Assembly (NCBI GenBank): GCA_018398765.1
Contig: JAHBMJ010004351.1
Coordinates: forward strand, 1 to 54,488
Reading direction: 5' to 3'
Length of the DNA: 54,488 nt
From: Chromera velia
Lineage: Eukaryota; Sar; Chromeraceae
The translations under genes and the position numbers were made by a program. Below the pieces are notes generated by a model. It was not told the DNA's origin. It saw only the letters and a program-made list of their open reading frames with translations, and ran no database searches. This document shows positions 35,072 to 44,481 of the stretch, in pieces (positions within the stretch are counted from its first letter, which is position 1; the number at the start of each line of letters is the position of its first letter).

Positions 35072-36066
35072 GTTAGTTGGTTCTTTATATGCTCTGCTTC
35101 ATACGTACACTTCGTCTCTCCGGCCGTCTCTCTGTGCATTTCTCTCTTACAAGACAGGGCAGGGCTAGGTGAAGGGGGCGAAGATTGATAGAAGAGGGTC
35201 GCAGACGAGATTAAGGGTGAGGGAGTACAGACAAGAATGTGGTTTACGTTTCCTGTCCATCTCTTCATGGGTGTGTGAGGCCCCGGAAGTTTCTGCATCT
35301 CATTGTTCTATCTACTAGATTGTCAAATTGTTGGTGTGTTCATTCATTTCTCTGGTTGCTGATGGGGCACACTCTGCAGTATTCTCAGCAAAGGTGTATG
35401 AAATACAATATGGATGAAATGTTTGCGTCAGTTACAGATTCGTTCCGTACAATAACTTTAAAGCCTGTCATACCCTCTTCTAGTACCCTCTTTCTGTAGG
35501 ATTTGGGAAGTCCACTGATGTGTCACACTTGTGGATGGTGGAAGGAGCATTACAACACCCTGGAGACGCTCAGTCGGCGTACATGCCTTTGGGGCCGGGT
35601 ATTTCCTCGTTTTGAGTGCGGCGTCGAAAGCCTTCTACAAGTTAGTCTGTGAGTCAGTCCGTCAGACTTAGTCATGCTTAGGCAGTTTCTGTGAACCGGT
35701 GAACCGGCATACACAGTGGTCCCTCGAAACACTGACAGGCAGGAGCTTCATACAGCTTGAGTAGTTGGTGTGATCTTTTGCCTCAATGCCGCGCTCCATA
35801 TGTCATGAAAGGTAGAGACATCTCAAGTCACCTAGCTAGTATCAGCTCTATGCTCGGAACCATATTGACGGTTGTGATACTTGCAGGGCGGCCATCATGG
35901 GGCAGTATAACACCCCATTTGCAGGGGTTTTTTTCCCACTCAAGATTGGGCTGCCCGTTTCGTACCCATCCACTCCCCTGAAGGTGAGCATACATAAAGA
36001 TATCTCAATCATTTAACTCGGTTGATCCATGGTAGAACGTGAGCCTGTCTGTGCATGGTTTCTCAG

Positions 36067-36173
36067 CGAGCTTCATCTCTCACGCAATTAAGACCTACAG
36101 CTGCTTCGTGAACAGAAAAGGAGTCTTTGATGGTCCCTCGGAAGAGCTGATAGGTCGGCTGAGCCAGCTGTGA
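36067..36173 (+). pseudogene. Candidate exon, FVNRKGVFDGPSEEL
   Basis: After the acceptor TTTCTCAG the frame reads SFISHAIKTYSCFVNRKGV and FDGPSEELIGRLSQL before TGA at 36171. A diverged partial match (TGGTCCCTCGAAACACTGA) lies near 35718. Probably part of the same decayed gene family; unknown function. Confidence 0.35.
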
Positions 36174-36381
36174 AGAAGACATTCTGTATATGACTCTGCC
36201 CTGAGATCTGTGAGAGGGTCCGCCCCTGAAGAGGATGCGATTCGTTCTCAAAGGACAGACTCTGCAGACATACATAGCAGGGCTGAATTTTATGGGCCCT
36301 ATCTTTTTTACATGCTGCATGACAAAGTTTCTTTGTGCCTTGATATCAAAGTGGCATTCCTTTGTTTTATGTTGAACGCAG

Positions 36382-36525
36382 GTGAGCATGCCGCTTGCAA
36401 GAAGTGTTGACTCCTACAAAGAGTTCTCCAGGAACTTGAAGCGGCAGCCTGGCTCCAACATTTGTCACTCCATGCTGAATATGATGGGGTTGGCATGGGA
36501 CTTGAGGAAGTATATGATCGGCAAG
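36382..36525 (+). CDS. Intact exon of VSMPL family, unknown function
   Basis: Acceptor GTTGAACGCAG and donor GTCTGT bound a 144-bp exon of exactly 48 codons (phase 0 to 0). It reads VSMPLARSVDSYKEFSRNL, then GSNICHSMLNMMG and WDLRKYMIGK, with no stop. It is the best-preserved of three related copies in this region. Candidate following exons in the same direction are about 36744-36842 (IGVLFHQILPDVPEKHEPL), a 21-bp microexon at 37042-37062 (DLRSDGE), and 37513-37840. Whether these form one living gene I cannot tell. Confidence 0.45.
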
Positions 36526-37512
36526 GTCTGTTCCAGGCTTCTTTTGCCAGTTCAAGTCCACTCACCTCTCATATTCATTTCGGACTCCTCAATTCTTGCT
36601 GATGGTAACTACCTCTATGTTGACCGTCTGAGCATGTCGGAACGATGTCCATGCTAGTATAAATTGTTTCCTAGATCGTTGCTGTGATTTTTGCCAAAAA
36701 GGTCTATCTTGAACATTGATTGGATGGTGTACCTGCCTACAAGCCATCGGAGTCCTTTTCCACCAGATCCTTCCGGACGTCCCAGAGAAGCATGAGCCGC
36801 TGATTCCCCCAAAACGTGATTCATTTTCGCTGACTGATTGTACGTATCGGAGTCAAATTGTATCGAGATCTTCAGAGGTCCTTGCAGTGTGTTGTACCTG
36901 TAAAGAACCCGATTTGAATTGTTTGTTCCACGTTGGCCGCTTGATTGACCTTAGAGAAAATACTGCATGTCACTCACTGATGGTATCCGTTCGGCGTCTT
37001 CTAGATTGCATGTCGTCACTCCGGTTTTTTCTTTGTGCAGGACCTCAGGTCTGACGGCGAGGTGAATAGGTCGGTCCGTTTTTCTATTCGCATCATTTGC
37101 CTCTCTCTTGCTTCTGTCCCTCTCTCGCTTCTGCCTCTCCTTCTTTCTTGTCCGTCATTTTTTCTCCACTCCTCTCTGCTTTCAAAGTCTGTCTCCCTTT
37201 CCTCCTTGTCTCTCTTTGAATTTCTTCACTGGTTTTCCTGCCTCTTCATTCTTCTTGCGTTTCTTCTCTCAAATACAGTCTCTCTATTCTTGTTGCTTTT
37301 CTATTTCTGAACTTGCTGAAGCAAATCAGCTTTTTAATTATTCATTGCTACGAACCGCAAAAACAAAAAGAGGGAGGACTTCTTTGCTGAAGGGCTGCAT
37401 TTGTCAGCTGTTTTTGCGATTATTTTCTCGCTCGATCACTGAGTATGTATACTGGAATCAACCAGTCCCATTAGAAATTCTATTTTCTGCTTTTGTTGTT
37501 CAAATTCTGTAG

Positions 37513-37840
37513 TATGAGGGGGGAAATGAGATGTGATATTCGCTTCCAAACGCTGAGGTACTTCGTCCTGCCCTTCCTGAAACCGCTCTTAGACTACGCT
37601 CCCACACCATGGAGGCGTGCGGCGATTGCCCACTTTATGGCGATTAGGGATCGTGCTTTCCCCCTCTGGAAGTCCTGGGTGCAGAAGTACGAGCAACAGC
37701 GTGTCCTCGGGCCTCTTGTTGAAGAGATCGAGAGGCTCCTACAGGGAGATGGCCCCCAGATGGACGGCACCGATGAGGGAGGGGAAGCCACGACGGTCCC
37801 GGTGGCACGGGGGGCACTGCTAAAGGAGACAAAGGCGAGT
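37513..37840 (+). CDS. Candidate exon, helical protein of unknown family
   Basis: Open from an acceptor (TTCTGTAG) through 108 codons to a possible donor GTAACA. It reads RFQTLRYFVLPFLKPLLDY, PTPWRRAAIAHFMAIRDRAF, KSWVQKYEQQRVLGPLVEEI, then an acidic Gly-rich linker (QMDGTDEGGEATTV). The composition is that of a folded alpha-helical domain with a flexible tail. The MDGTDEGG motif links it to the decayed region near 30.0 kb. Confidence 0.45.
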
Positions 37841-38132
37841 GTAACAGGGGGGGTCAGCCGGGCGCACCGGACACTGTGTGTGCCTTTTTTCAGGCAGAGG
37901 CTGGGAGGAAATCCACAAGGGGTGCAGAAAGAATACCCTGGGGACGTTTGTGCTGTTCATGCTCTCAGACGAATGTCCTCTACCCTGGGAGGAAGTAGCG
38001 AAGCAGCACTTTCTCTAAATCGAGGCAGAGGTGATGCCTCTAAGTTTGGAGAGTATGGGAAAAAGAGGACTTGACCCTGCATGTCCAACCTGAGCACCCA
38101 GATCAATTTAGGCGAGACTGAAGCATCTTTGA

Positions 38133-38342
38133 GAGGGTGGAGGGGGCAGAGGTGGTGGGCCTGGTCCAGGCCCAGATGGTGGCGGCAACGGCCTTGGATT
38201 CAGTGGTGGGGGTGCAGGGACGGGTGAAAACGCAGGCGGTGGTGGTGGCAATGGCGGCGACGGATCGCACGGAGGGGGCGCAACCGGAGGGGGTGGAGCT
38301 GCGAACACTTCGGGTGCCAGTTCCTCTGGAAGCCTCATGTAA
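38133..38342 (+). pseudogene. Gly-rich C-terminal exon, copy 1
   Basis: One frame gives an unbroken Gly-rich tail (GRGGGPGPGPDGGGNGLGFS, GSHGGGATGGGG, TSGASSSGSLM) ending in TAA. A homologous stretch at about 42525-42605 keeps the same frame and ending (NAGGGNDRGGSHG, in-frame TAG, GGKGGNNTGSAS, TAA). That supports this frame over the alternatives. A TGA lies just upstream (38130). Confidence 0.4.
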
Positions 38343-38865
38343 GGCCCCAAGGGCCAAGGGAGGGGAGGAGTCGCTCAGAAGGAGACAGTAAGCCTTGGTC
38401 AGTCTCTTTTTCATTGATGTTTGCAAGGAAAACTCACGTTGTCGCTGACTGCATGCATGTTCTTGGACGTGTACACGCGCGCAAGTAATACCGTTATTGA
38501 TCCTTCGGTCTTGCTGCGTGTGTTACTAGTCTTTCTTTTGTTTCCGCAAGATCGTATGAATCTGTAGCACGTGCTTCGTCCACTAGTTTCCGACTGCTGT
38601 TATAAAGTGAATACAGCCCGTGCAGAAGCATGTCAATATACGCGCTGCACGTCTCTTTATTAGCTTGGTTGACTTTTTTGCATGATCCTGACTGGTACCC
38701 AAAAATCATAGTGGAAAGGTCTCTCATGTCTGCATGAAACAGAACTTTAAATGTGCCCGTGGTTTTTTCTGAGTTATTCTTCCTGGAGAGCTGGGGAGCT
38801 TCTTGGAGCTAGCCTCCATTCTGTCTAGCTCTAACTTCTCAATGCATCTTTTCTGTACGTTGCAG

Positions 38866-39028
38866 GGGCTCTCTTTGTCAACCTCCCGAAGTATGATGTA
38901 CTCGCAGCAGCTACCGCGCTGAGAGAGTGCCTCGCAGTGCGTGCATGCAGTGGAGAGCCTTCAAGAATTCCCTGCCGCAATTTAATTCGTCGCTCGCTGC
39001 TATGTATGCAGAGGAGACCGAGGAACAG
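38866..39028 (+). pseudogene. Candidate exon with internal frameshift
   Basis: Acceptor TACGTTGCAG, donor AACAG/GTCAGT. The first frame gives ALFVNLPKYDVLAAATALRE. After a shift around 38938-38952 (a TGCATGCAG word) the second frame gives WRAFKNSLPQFNSSLAAMYA and EETEEQ up to the donor. Looks like one exon with a small frame-breaking insertion. Confidence 0.4.
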
Positions 39029-39356
39029 GTCAGTCTGGTGGATTCAACCCTCCACTCTCCACTTTTAAGTTAAAGTTCCACCTTGATTCGATGAATTAAT
39101 TCCATTGGAAGAGACAGGTCGGGTCCCTTACCAGCAATTACCGATTTTTCTCTGCAGTGTTGTTGTCAATCTCGCACTTCCCTCGGTAGCTGCAAGGCTT
39201 TCTGGGTGCATTATTTTCTTCTATGGTCTGTACCCATCGCTGCTAGCAGAAGTGTTTGTGTTTGATTTTTCCGCTTGCCCTGCAGACGAGCATCACTAGT
39301 ACACTGCCGTATCCTTCCTTTTTCAATATGAATCATTTGGATCCTCCTGGCTGCAG

Positions 39357-39489
39357 AAGAGCACCCACGCGACTCAGCTGGCTACACTGGCCAAGGCCAT
39401 TTTGGAAGGCTACACTGGCCAAAGCCATTTTGGAAGGACCCGCAGTCTCCGAAGAGACGCAGAAGAACGCGAAAGAGATACTCCAAGAG
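39357..39489 (+). pseudogene. Exon broken by a 28-bp tandem duplication
   Basis: Between acceptor GGCTGCAG and donor GAG/GTACGT. GGCTACACTGGCCAA... (28 bp) at 39380-39407 is repeated with one mismatch at 39408-39435. Removing one copy would make a continuous frame (THATQLATLAKAILEGPAVS, EETQKNAKEILQE); with both, the frame is lost. Strong sign of recent decay. Confidence 0.6.
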
Positions 39490-39831
39490 GTACGTGAGGA
39501 TTCCAGATAGCATCTCTGTTCAAGGTGTGAAAAAAGGCAGAATTGTCAATCTGCAGATGAGTTTTGTGAAAAGACTCACAGGATTCTTTTTTTCTGGCCG
39601 TTTCGTCTTTAATCATAATTTGGGAGTGTCACTGCCGCCGAACGACTCATTTGCCCTCTAGTAGACGGCAGTTAGTGCAGCATGTAAATTTCCTCCAGTC
39701 AATTGAGCTAGGCATTGTATTTAGTTTGGCGTGCGTCATGCATGCGGTGACTCAGTTCAGAGGTCTTGCGATGATCAAAATGTTTGTGCCTGGACATGTA
39801 CTAAACTGCATGCATCTTTTGAATGCCGCAG

Positions 39832-39934
39832 GCAATGGGTGCCGGACCCATGTCGGAATGAAGAGCTCCCGGAGATTGTCTACCCGCGTTTTGATGACCA
39901 TGCACAGGGCCCTCAGAAGTATACCATAGAAAGG
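39832..39934 (+). CDS. Candidate exon ending GPQKYTIER
   Basis: Acceptor GAATGCCGCAG, donor GTGGGT. The frame QWVPDPCRNEELPEIVYPRF, DDHAQGPQKYTIER is open throughout. The last 26 bp and the following intron match 34.02-34.05 and 35.05-35.07 kb, so the exon end was copied with its intron. Confidence 0.45.
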
Positions 39935-40004
39935 GTGGGTTCTTTGTGTGTTCTACTTGTCCCTCCATTCCTAGGCACACTTCGTCTGTCCGTCTCTCTG
40001 CCCA

Positions 40005-40008
40005 TTTC

Positions 40009-40047
<39 letters not shown>

Positions 40048-40242
40048 GTCTGTCTGTCTGTCTGTCTGTCAGTCTGTTCATGAAGAAAAGAAGGGAGAAG
40101 AAGAAACACATAGTCTGTCTATCTGTCTGTCTGTCTATCTGTCTGTCTCTGTCTGTCTGTAAGAAACACATAGTCTGTTTCTCTGTCGGTCTGTCTGCCA
40201 AGAAGAAGAAACGAGTAGTCTGTCTCTCTGTCTCTCTGTCTC

Positions 40243-40273
<31 letters not shown>

Positions 40274-40401
40274 CTCTGTCTCTCTATCTGTCTCTCTGTC
40301 TGCCAAGAAGAAGAAACATATAGTCTGTCTCTCTGTCTGTCTCTCTATCTGTCTGTCTGGCTGTCTGTCTGGCTGGCTGGCTGGCTAGCTGGCTGCCTAG
40401 C

Positions 40402-40438
<37 letters not shown>

Positions 40439-40625
40439 GTTTCTCTGTCTGTCTGTCTGTCTGCCTGTCTGTCTCTCTATCTGTCTCTCTGTCTCTCTGT
40501 CTGTCTCTCTGTCTGCCAAGAAGAAGAAACATATAGTCTGTCTCTCTGTCTGTCTGTCTGTCTGTCTATCTGGCTAGCTGTCTGTCTATCTGTCTGTCTG
40601 GTTGTCTGTCTGTCTGTCTGTCTCA
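40005..40625. repeat. TCTG microsatellite block with embedded cassettes
   Basis: More than 600 bp of TCTG/TCTC steps broken by AAGAAGAAGAAACATATAG cassettes (about 40080-40115, 40150-40170, 40200-40215, 40305-40325, 40517-40535). It directly precedes the Ser/Pro-rich frame at 40630. Confidence 0.95.
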
Positions 40626-40629
40626 CCCC

Positions 40630-41130
40630 AACGGAAAGAAGAGGTGCAAAGAGAACATCCAAGCAGCAGCAGTATTTCACGAACCCCCTCCTTCCGCCCC
40701 CGCCCCCGCCCCTTCACAGTCTTCTTCATCTTCCAATCCGGACCTGAACCCTCCCCTCCCACCTTCCTCCCTTCCCTCTTCTTCCTCCTCTTTGTCGTCG
40801 TCCTCCTCCTCCTCCTCAGCTATCGCAGCAGCATTGCCGAATCCTCCGGTTCCCCCCGAAGACCCTCCCCCTGAAGCCCCACCGTTATCGCAACCCCCCT
40901 GGAGAAGGTCGTCACCAAAAAAATCAAGAAGGCTGCACCGAACAGAAGAGAACAAGCCAGAGCCAGATACAGCCGCCGCCCCCGATCCCATGCCAGCCTC
41001 CATCTCTATCCCAGCCACAGCAACCAATTCTGCCTCGGCTTCTGCTTCTGCTTTTAGCGACATCCCCTATCGAGCTTCCACATATGACCAAGAGCATCAA
41101 AACCCATCCCCTTCAGAACAGGAATCCTGA
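40630..41130 (+). CDS. Ser/Pro/Ala-rich C-terminal exon, unknown protein
   Basis: One frame stays open about 165 codons to TGA at 41128-41130. It runs NGKKRCKENIQAAAVFHEPP, Pro/Ser tracts, NPPVPPEDPPPEAPPLSQPP, a basic stretch RRSSPKKSRRLHRTEE (nuclear-signal-like) and ISIPATATNSASASASAF. Low complexity, so function cannot be inferred. It may be the 3' exon of the gene family to its left. The start is unknown because it emerges from the microsatellite. Confidence 0.35.
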   Translation, partial: NGKKRCKENIQAAAVFHEPPPSAPAPAPSQSSSSSNPDLNPPLPPSSLPSSSSSLSSSSSSSSAIAAALPNPPVPPEDPPPEAPPLSQPPWRRSSPKKSRRLHRTEENKPEPDTAAAPDPMPASISIPATATNSASASASAFSDIPYRASTYDQEHQNPSPSEQES

Positions 41131-41576
41131 GAGATAGAAGAGGTTCTGGAGAAGGTTTTCAGCCTCACCAGCACCGTCGCTCTTTCAGTATAGGACTTTG
41201 AGAGTTTCGTTACCGCCAAAAGAGTCCTCCCGCAAGATACAAAGACACAGCATCAGAAGAATCCCCCTCTGCAGGGACGCCCCCCCACCCTCCCACCCCT
41301 GTCTAAAGACCATGACGGTGCCGGTCCTCACGTGCAGTTTTCTTTTTGTCTTTTTTCTTTTTCATTTTTTATTTGTTAAGTTTTCTTGTCCTGTATTTGT
41401 TTCTCTTCCTTGTCTTGAGTGGAAGCAGCAGAGGAGTAGCGTGTGAAACCAGTGATCATGTGAAAGTCTGTCGGGAGGTGGAGAGGTAAGGGGCACTTAA
41501 CTCTCACCTTTTGGGCCCCCTGCCCACGTTGTTTGATTGTTGGTGCTGTTCTTTTGTCTTTGTTCTTTCTTTCTTT

Positions 41577-41701
41577 TTGTCTGTTGTGTTCATGAAGAAA
41601 AGGAGGGAGAAGAAGAAGAAACATATAGTCTGTCTGTCTGTCTGTCTCTCTGTCTGTCTGTCTCTCTCTCTGTCTGTCTGTCTGTCTGTCTCTCTCTTTC
41701 T

Positions 41702-41735
<34 letters not shown>

Positions 41736-42014
41736 ATCTGTCTGTCAAGGAGGGAGAAGAAAAAGAAACATACAGTCTGTTTCTCTATCTGTCTGTCTGG
41801 AAGAGAAAAAAGAAAAAGGAAAAAAAAGATAAAATAGTCTGTCTGTCCTTTCCATCCGTCCGTCTGTGTCTATTTGAGTGTGTCCATCTGTCTGTAGTGG
41901 TGAGTGGTATATGTGTGAGTGCCTACTTTGTGCCTGTATGTTTGTGGGGGGGAGGGGAGGGGGGCGCGTTTTGGTGTATATGTATCTTTGTGTGTGCTCG
42001 TATGGGTTAGTGTG

Positions 42015-42073
<59 letters not shown>

Positions 42074-42103
42074 ACATATGGGTGTGTTCACGTGGGCTTG
42101 AGA

Positions 42104-42138
<35 letters not shown>

Positions 42139-42140
42139 TG
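41577..42140. repeat. Cassette, TCTG block and duplicated intron, copy 2
   Basis: Cassette GTTGTGTTCATGAAGAAAAGG at about 41585, TCTG steps to 41800, then the segment matching 34431-34640, and GT (42016-42064) and GA (42102-42136) runs. Confidence 0.85.
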
Positions 42141-42489
42141 TGTGTGTGCGTGTGAGAGAAAGAGTATGTGCGTGTGTGATAATCTATGGCTGTGCTTGTA
42201 CCCACGATTTTGTGTGTATATGGACAGAGATCTGTGGCATTTCACGCTTTCACTGAAGTGCTCTCATGTCATTCCGGAAGATTCGTTTCTTAATGCTGTT
42301 CGACGCCCACTGTATCGGTCTCCATCACTCACTGACAGACAAGAACGGATAATGAGAATGAAAAAATGAAAAACGATCGCAATCGAGCTAGATGAGGGAA
42401 AGAACAATGTCAATCATAAAAAGTTGATAAGACTTCCATTCTACATACCATGACACTTTGTTTCACATGCCTGTTGCCTGACGTACATG

Positions 42490-42729
42490 CAGCTGGGTGC
42501 CCAGAACCTTGTTCCCTTGGAAACGCAGGCGGTGGCAATGACAGAGGCGGATCGCATGGATAGGGGGGCAAAGGTGGGAATAACACGGGAAGCGCGTCGT
42601 AAGGCCCAGGCAGATCGAGCCAAAAAGAAGGAGGAGTGGTTCAGGGGGAGAGAGTTAACGTTGGTCACTCTCTTTGCGATTTTGTGCATGTTTTGGGATG
42701 TGCACACGTGCATGCAAGAAGCATCGTGA
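42490..42729 (+). pseudogene. Gly-rich exon, copy 2
   Basis: Follows acceptor GTACATGCAG. Nucleotide blocks AAACGCAGGCGGTGG, GGCAATG and CGGATCGCA match 38220-38275 in order, and the downstream TTGGTCA...GTGCATG...TTGG blocks match 38395-38465. In the Gly-rich frame there is one in-frame TAG. Another frame is open for 80 codons (TQAVAMTEADRMDRGAKVG, REARRKAQADRAKKKEEWF), so the choice of frame is uncertain. Confidence 0.4.
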
Positions 42730-44481
42730 TCACACCTTTACGATAAACAGTTCATTGCATAACTCGGATCCTGGCAAATAAGTAAGAACAAGAAGCTCAT
42801 GCAGTCATATAAAAAAAAGTTGGACGGTGACTTAGAGTAGGGGCTATGGAGCTAGAGATGCACGTATTAAAAAACAATATTCATAACAGTAAATAAAGAC
42901 ATATTGATACATTTAAATTAAATGTAAAACATTGTATAATTAATTAAGCCGCTGAGAGGCTAAAAAAGTAAGGTAACCTAAACTAGGAATAAATTAGAAT
43001 AAATTCTTAATCATATACTATACAGTGTCACTAAAATCTAGACTAGGTCCCTCAGTAACCAGAGTTGTGTTCCGGCATTTTCGGTATTTAGCTTAACTGC
43101 CAGACAGCCCGGCATTTCCGGCATTTCACATTCTAGATACCGTTTGGAGCGTCCCTGAAGTTCGAAAAGAAACATATACAACCTTAAAAATCCTAGTAAA
43201 AATTTAGGTTAAAATTATAAAATTGCTACCCTCAAAGTTAAGCCTAAAAAATAGTAAAAATACTTAAAATGATAAGAATCCCTTTCTTTCGGAAAGCGCC
43301 TTTCACTCTTTTGATCTTTGGATCGAATAGGTCCTCTGATCAAGATGGGTTGCAACTGTAGAGCTGCACCGCCTGCAGTAGGATCTGGCATGACAGGCTG
43401 AGCGCGGTGGGACAGATACGCGGCGCCGCGGCGGAGGTGGGCAGAGAAGAAGCAGAAGCTATTTGATTCACTGCTTTATGCGCTCAAACACTTTAAATCT
43501 GCTGGAATCACAAAACGCCCAGTGTTAGAAATGAAGAAAAACTTTGAAGTAAACTGGTTGGAAGGAGAACTTTATGAAGAGATGTCATGTTGTTGGAGGA
43601 TTTTTCGGTAAAAATTGATAGCTAACTTTTTTTTCCTTGAAAAAAGTGAACGCAGTCAGGTCATGCACGATATCTTTTGGCCCAATCTTAGCATCCTTAG
43701 AACTCACATACATGCAATACTAATATAATATTATGCTATTTGCCCTCCAGCCCACCCTCACCCGGGGGAGTTGCCCCCCAGTTGCTCAGGGGGGGCTGAG
43801 AGGGGGTCTAAAATACCGGAATGTAGCAGCATTTAGCTTAAATACCAGATGGCCCGGCATTTCCGGTATTTAACACATGGAACCCGGGGCTTTTCACAAC
43901 TCTGTCAGTAACAGAGACTGGATTTAGAATTTAGAAGTATAATTTGTGTTCAGAACATTAGCTTTCTGTCACAAATTCTGTTCGAAATTCTACTCCGAAT
44001 CTCTCCCAAAAGTTATCAAAATCTAGATAGAAATGTTAAAAAAACTCTAGAAAAAACTTCATACATAGAAATGTCTTTGTCAATTTCAAAGCAGAAATCA
44101 ACCAAACAATCAACTTAAATTAAATTGAGACTCAAAATTTTTAGAAAGTGCATGACAAAAACCTAACTAAAGACCGACTTTAATTTAAAATAAATTACTT
44201 GTTAACGTTAATTCAATTAAATTACAGTTTACAATGATTATTTGTGCTTTTTGGTTTTTTTGAAATTTTTTGAGCTACTGGCTCCTGTCAGAACCAGAAT
44301 CTGGCATTTGACGGTCAGCAAGCTCTGCTGTGAGCACTTCTAGCAGGAAGGGGCGCAGAGGAGTGTCTGTCCACTCTGCTAAAAGAGTTTCAATGTGACG
44401 GACTCCGGTCACGGTAACAAGAGAGCTCCGAACGCACCACCCATGTTCGGGTTCTCGGAGGCCTCGAATGATGAGAGACCG
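42730..44481. other. AT-rich spacer with one transposable element
   Basis: No coding frame of note. It contains the element at 43060-43904, otherwise AT-rich sequence. Confidence 0.6.
43060..43904. mobile_element. hAT-like element B (845 bp) with 8-bp TSD
   Basis: Ends are inverted CAGAGTTGTG, flanked on both sides by the direct 8-bp repeat TCAGTAAC (43052-43059 and 43905-43912). Subterminal copies of CCCGGCATTTCCGG with TTTAGCTTAA occur near both ends (about 43085-43130 and 43830-43870). A CAGAG start and 8-bp TSD fit the hAT superfamily. No transposase, so non-autonomous. Different terminal sequence from elements A and C. Confidence 0.9.

Noticed and set aside
39971-40747. Long Cys/Leu/Ser/Val and Thr/Asp/Arg/Gln frames at 40 kb
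   Set aside because: Direct translations of TCTG microsatellite; the same applies to frames over the GT, GA and ACAG runs elsewhere.
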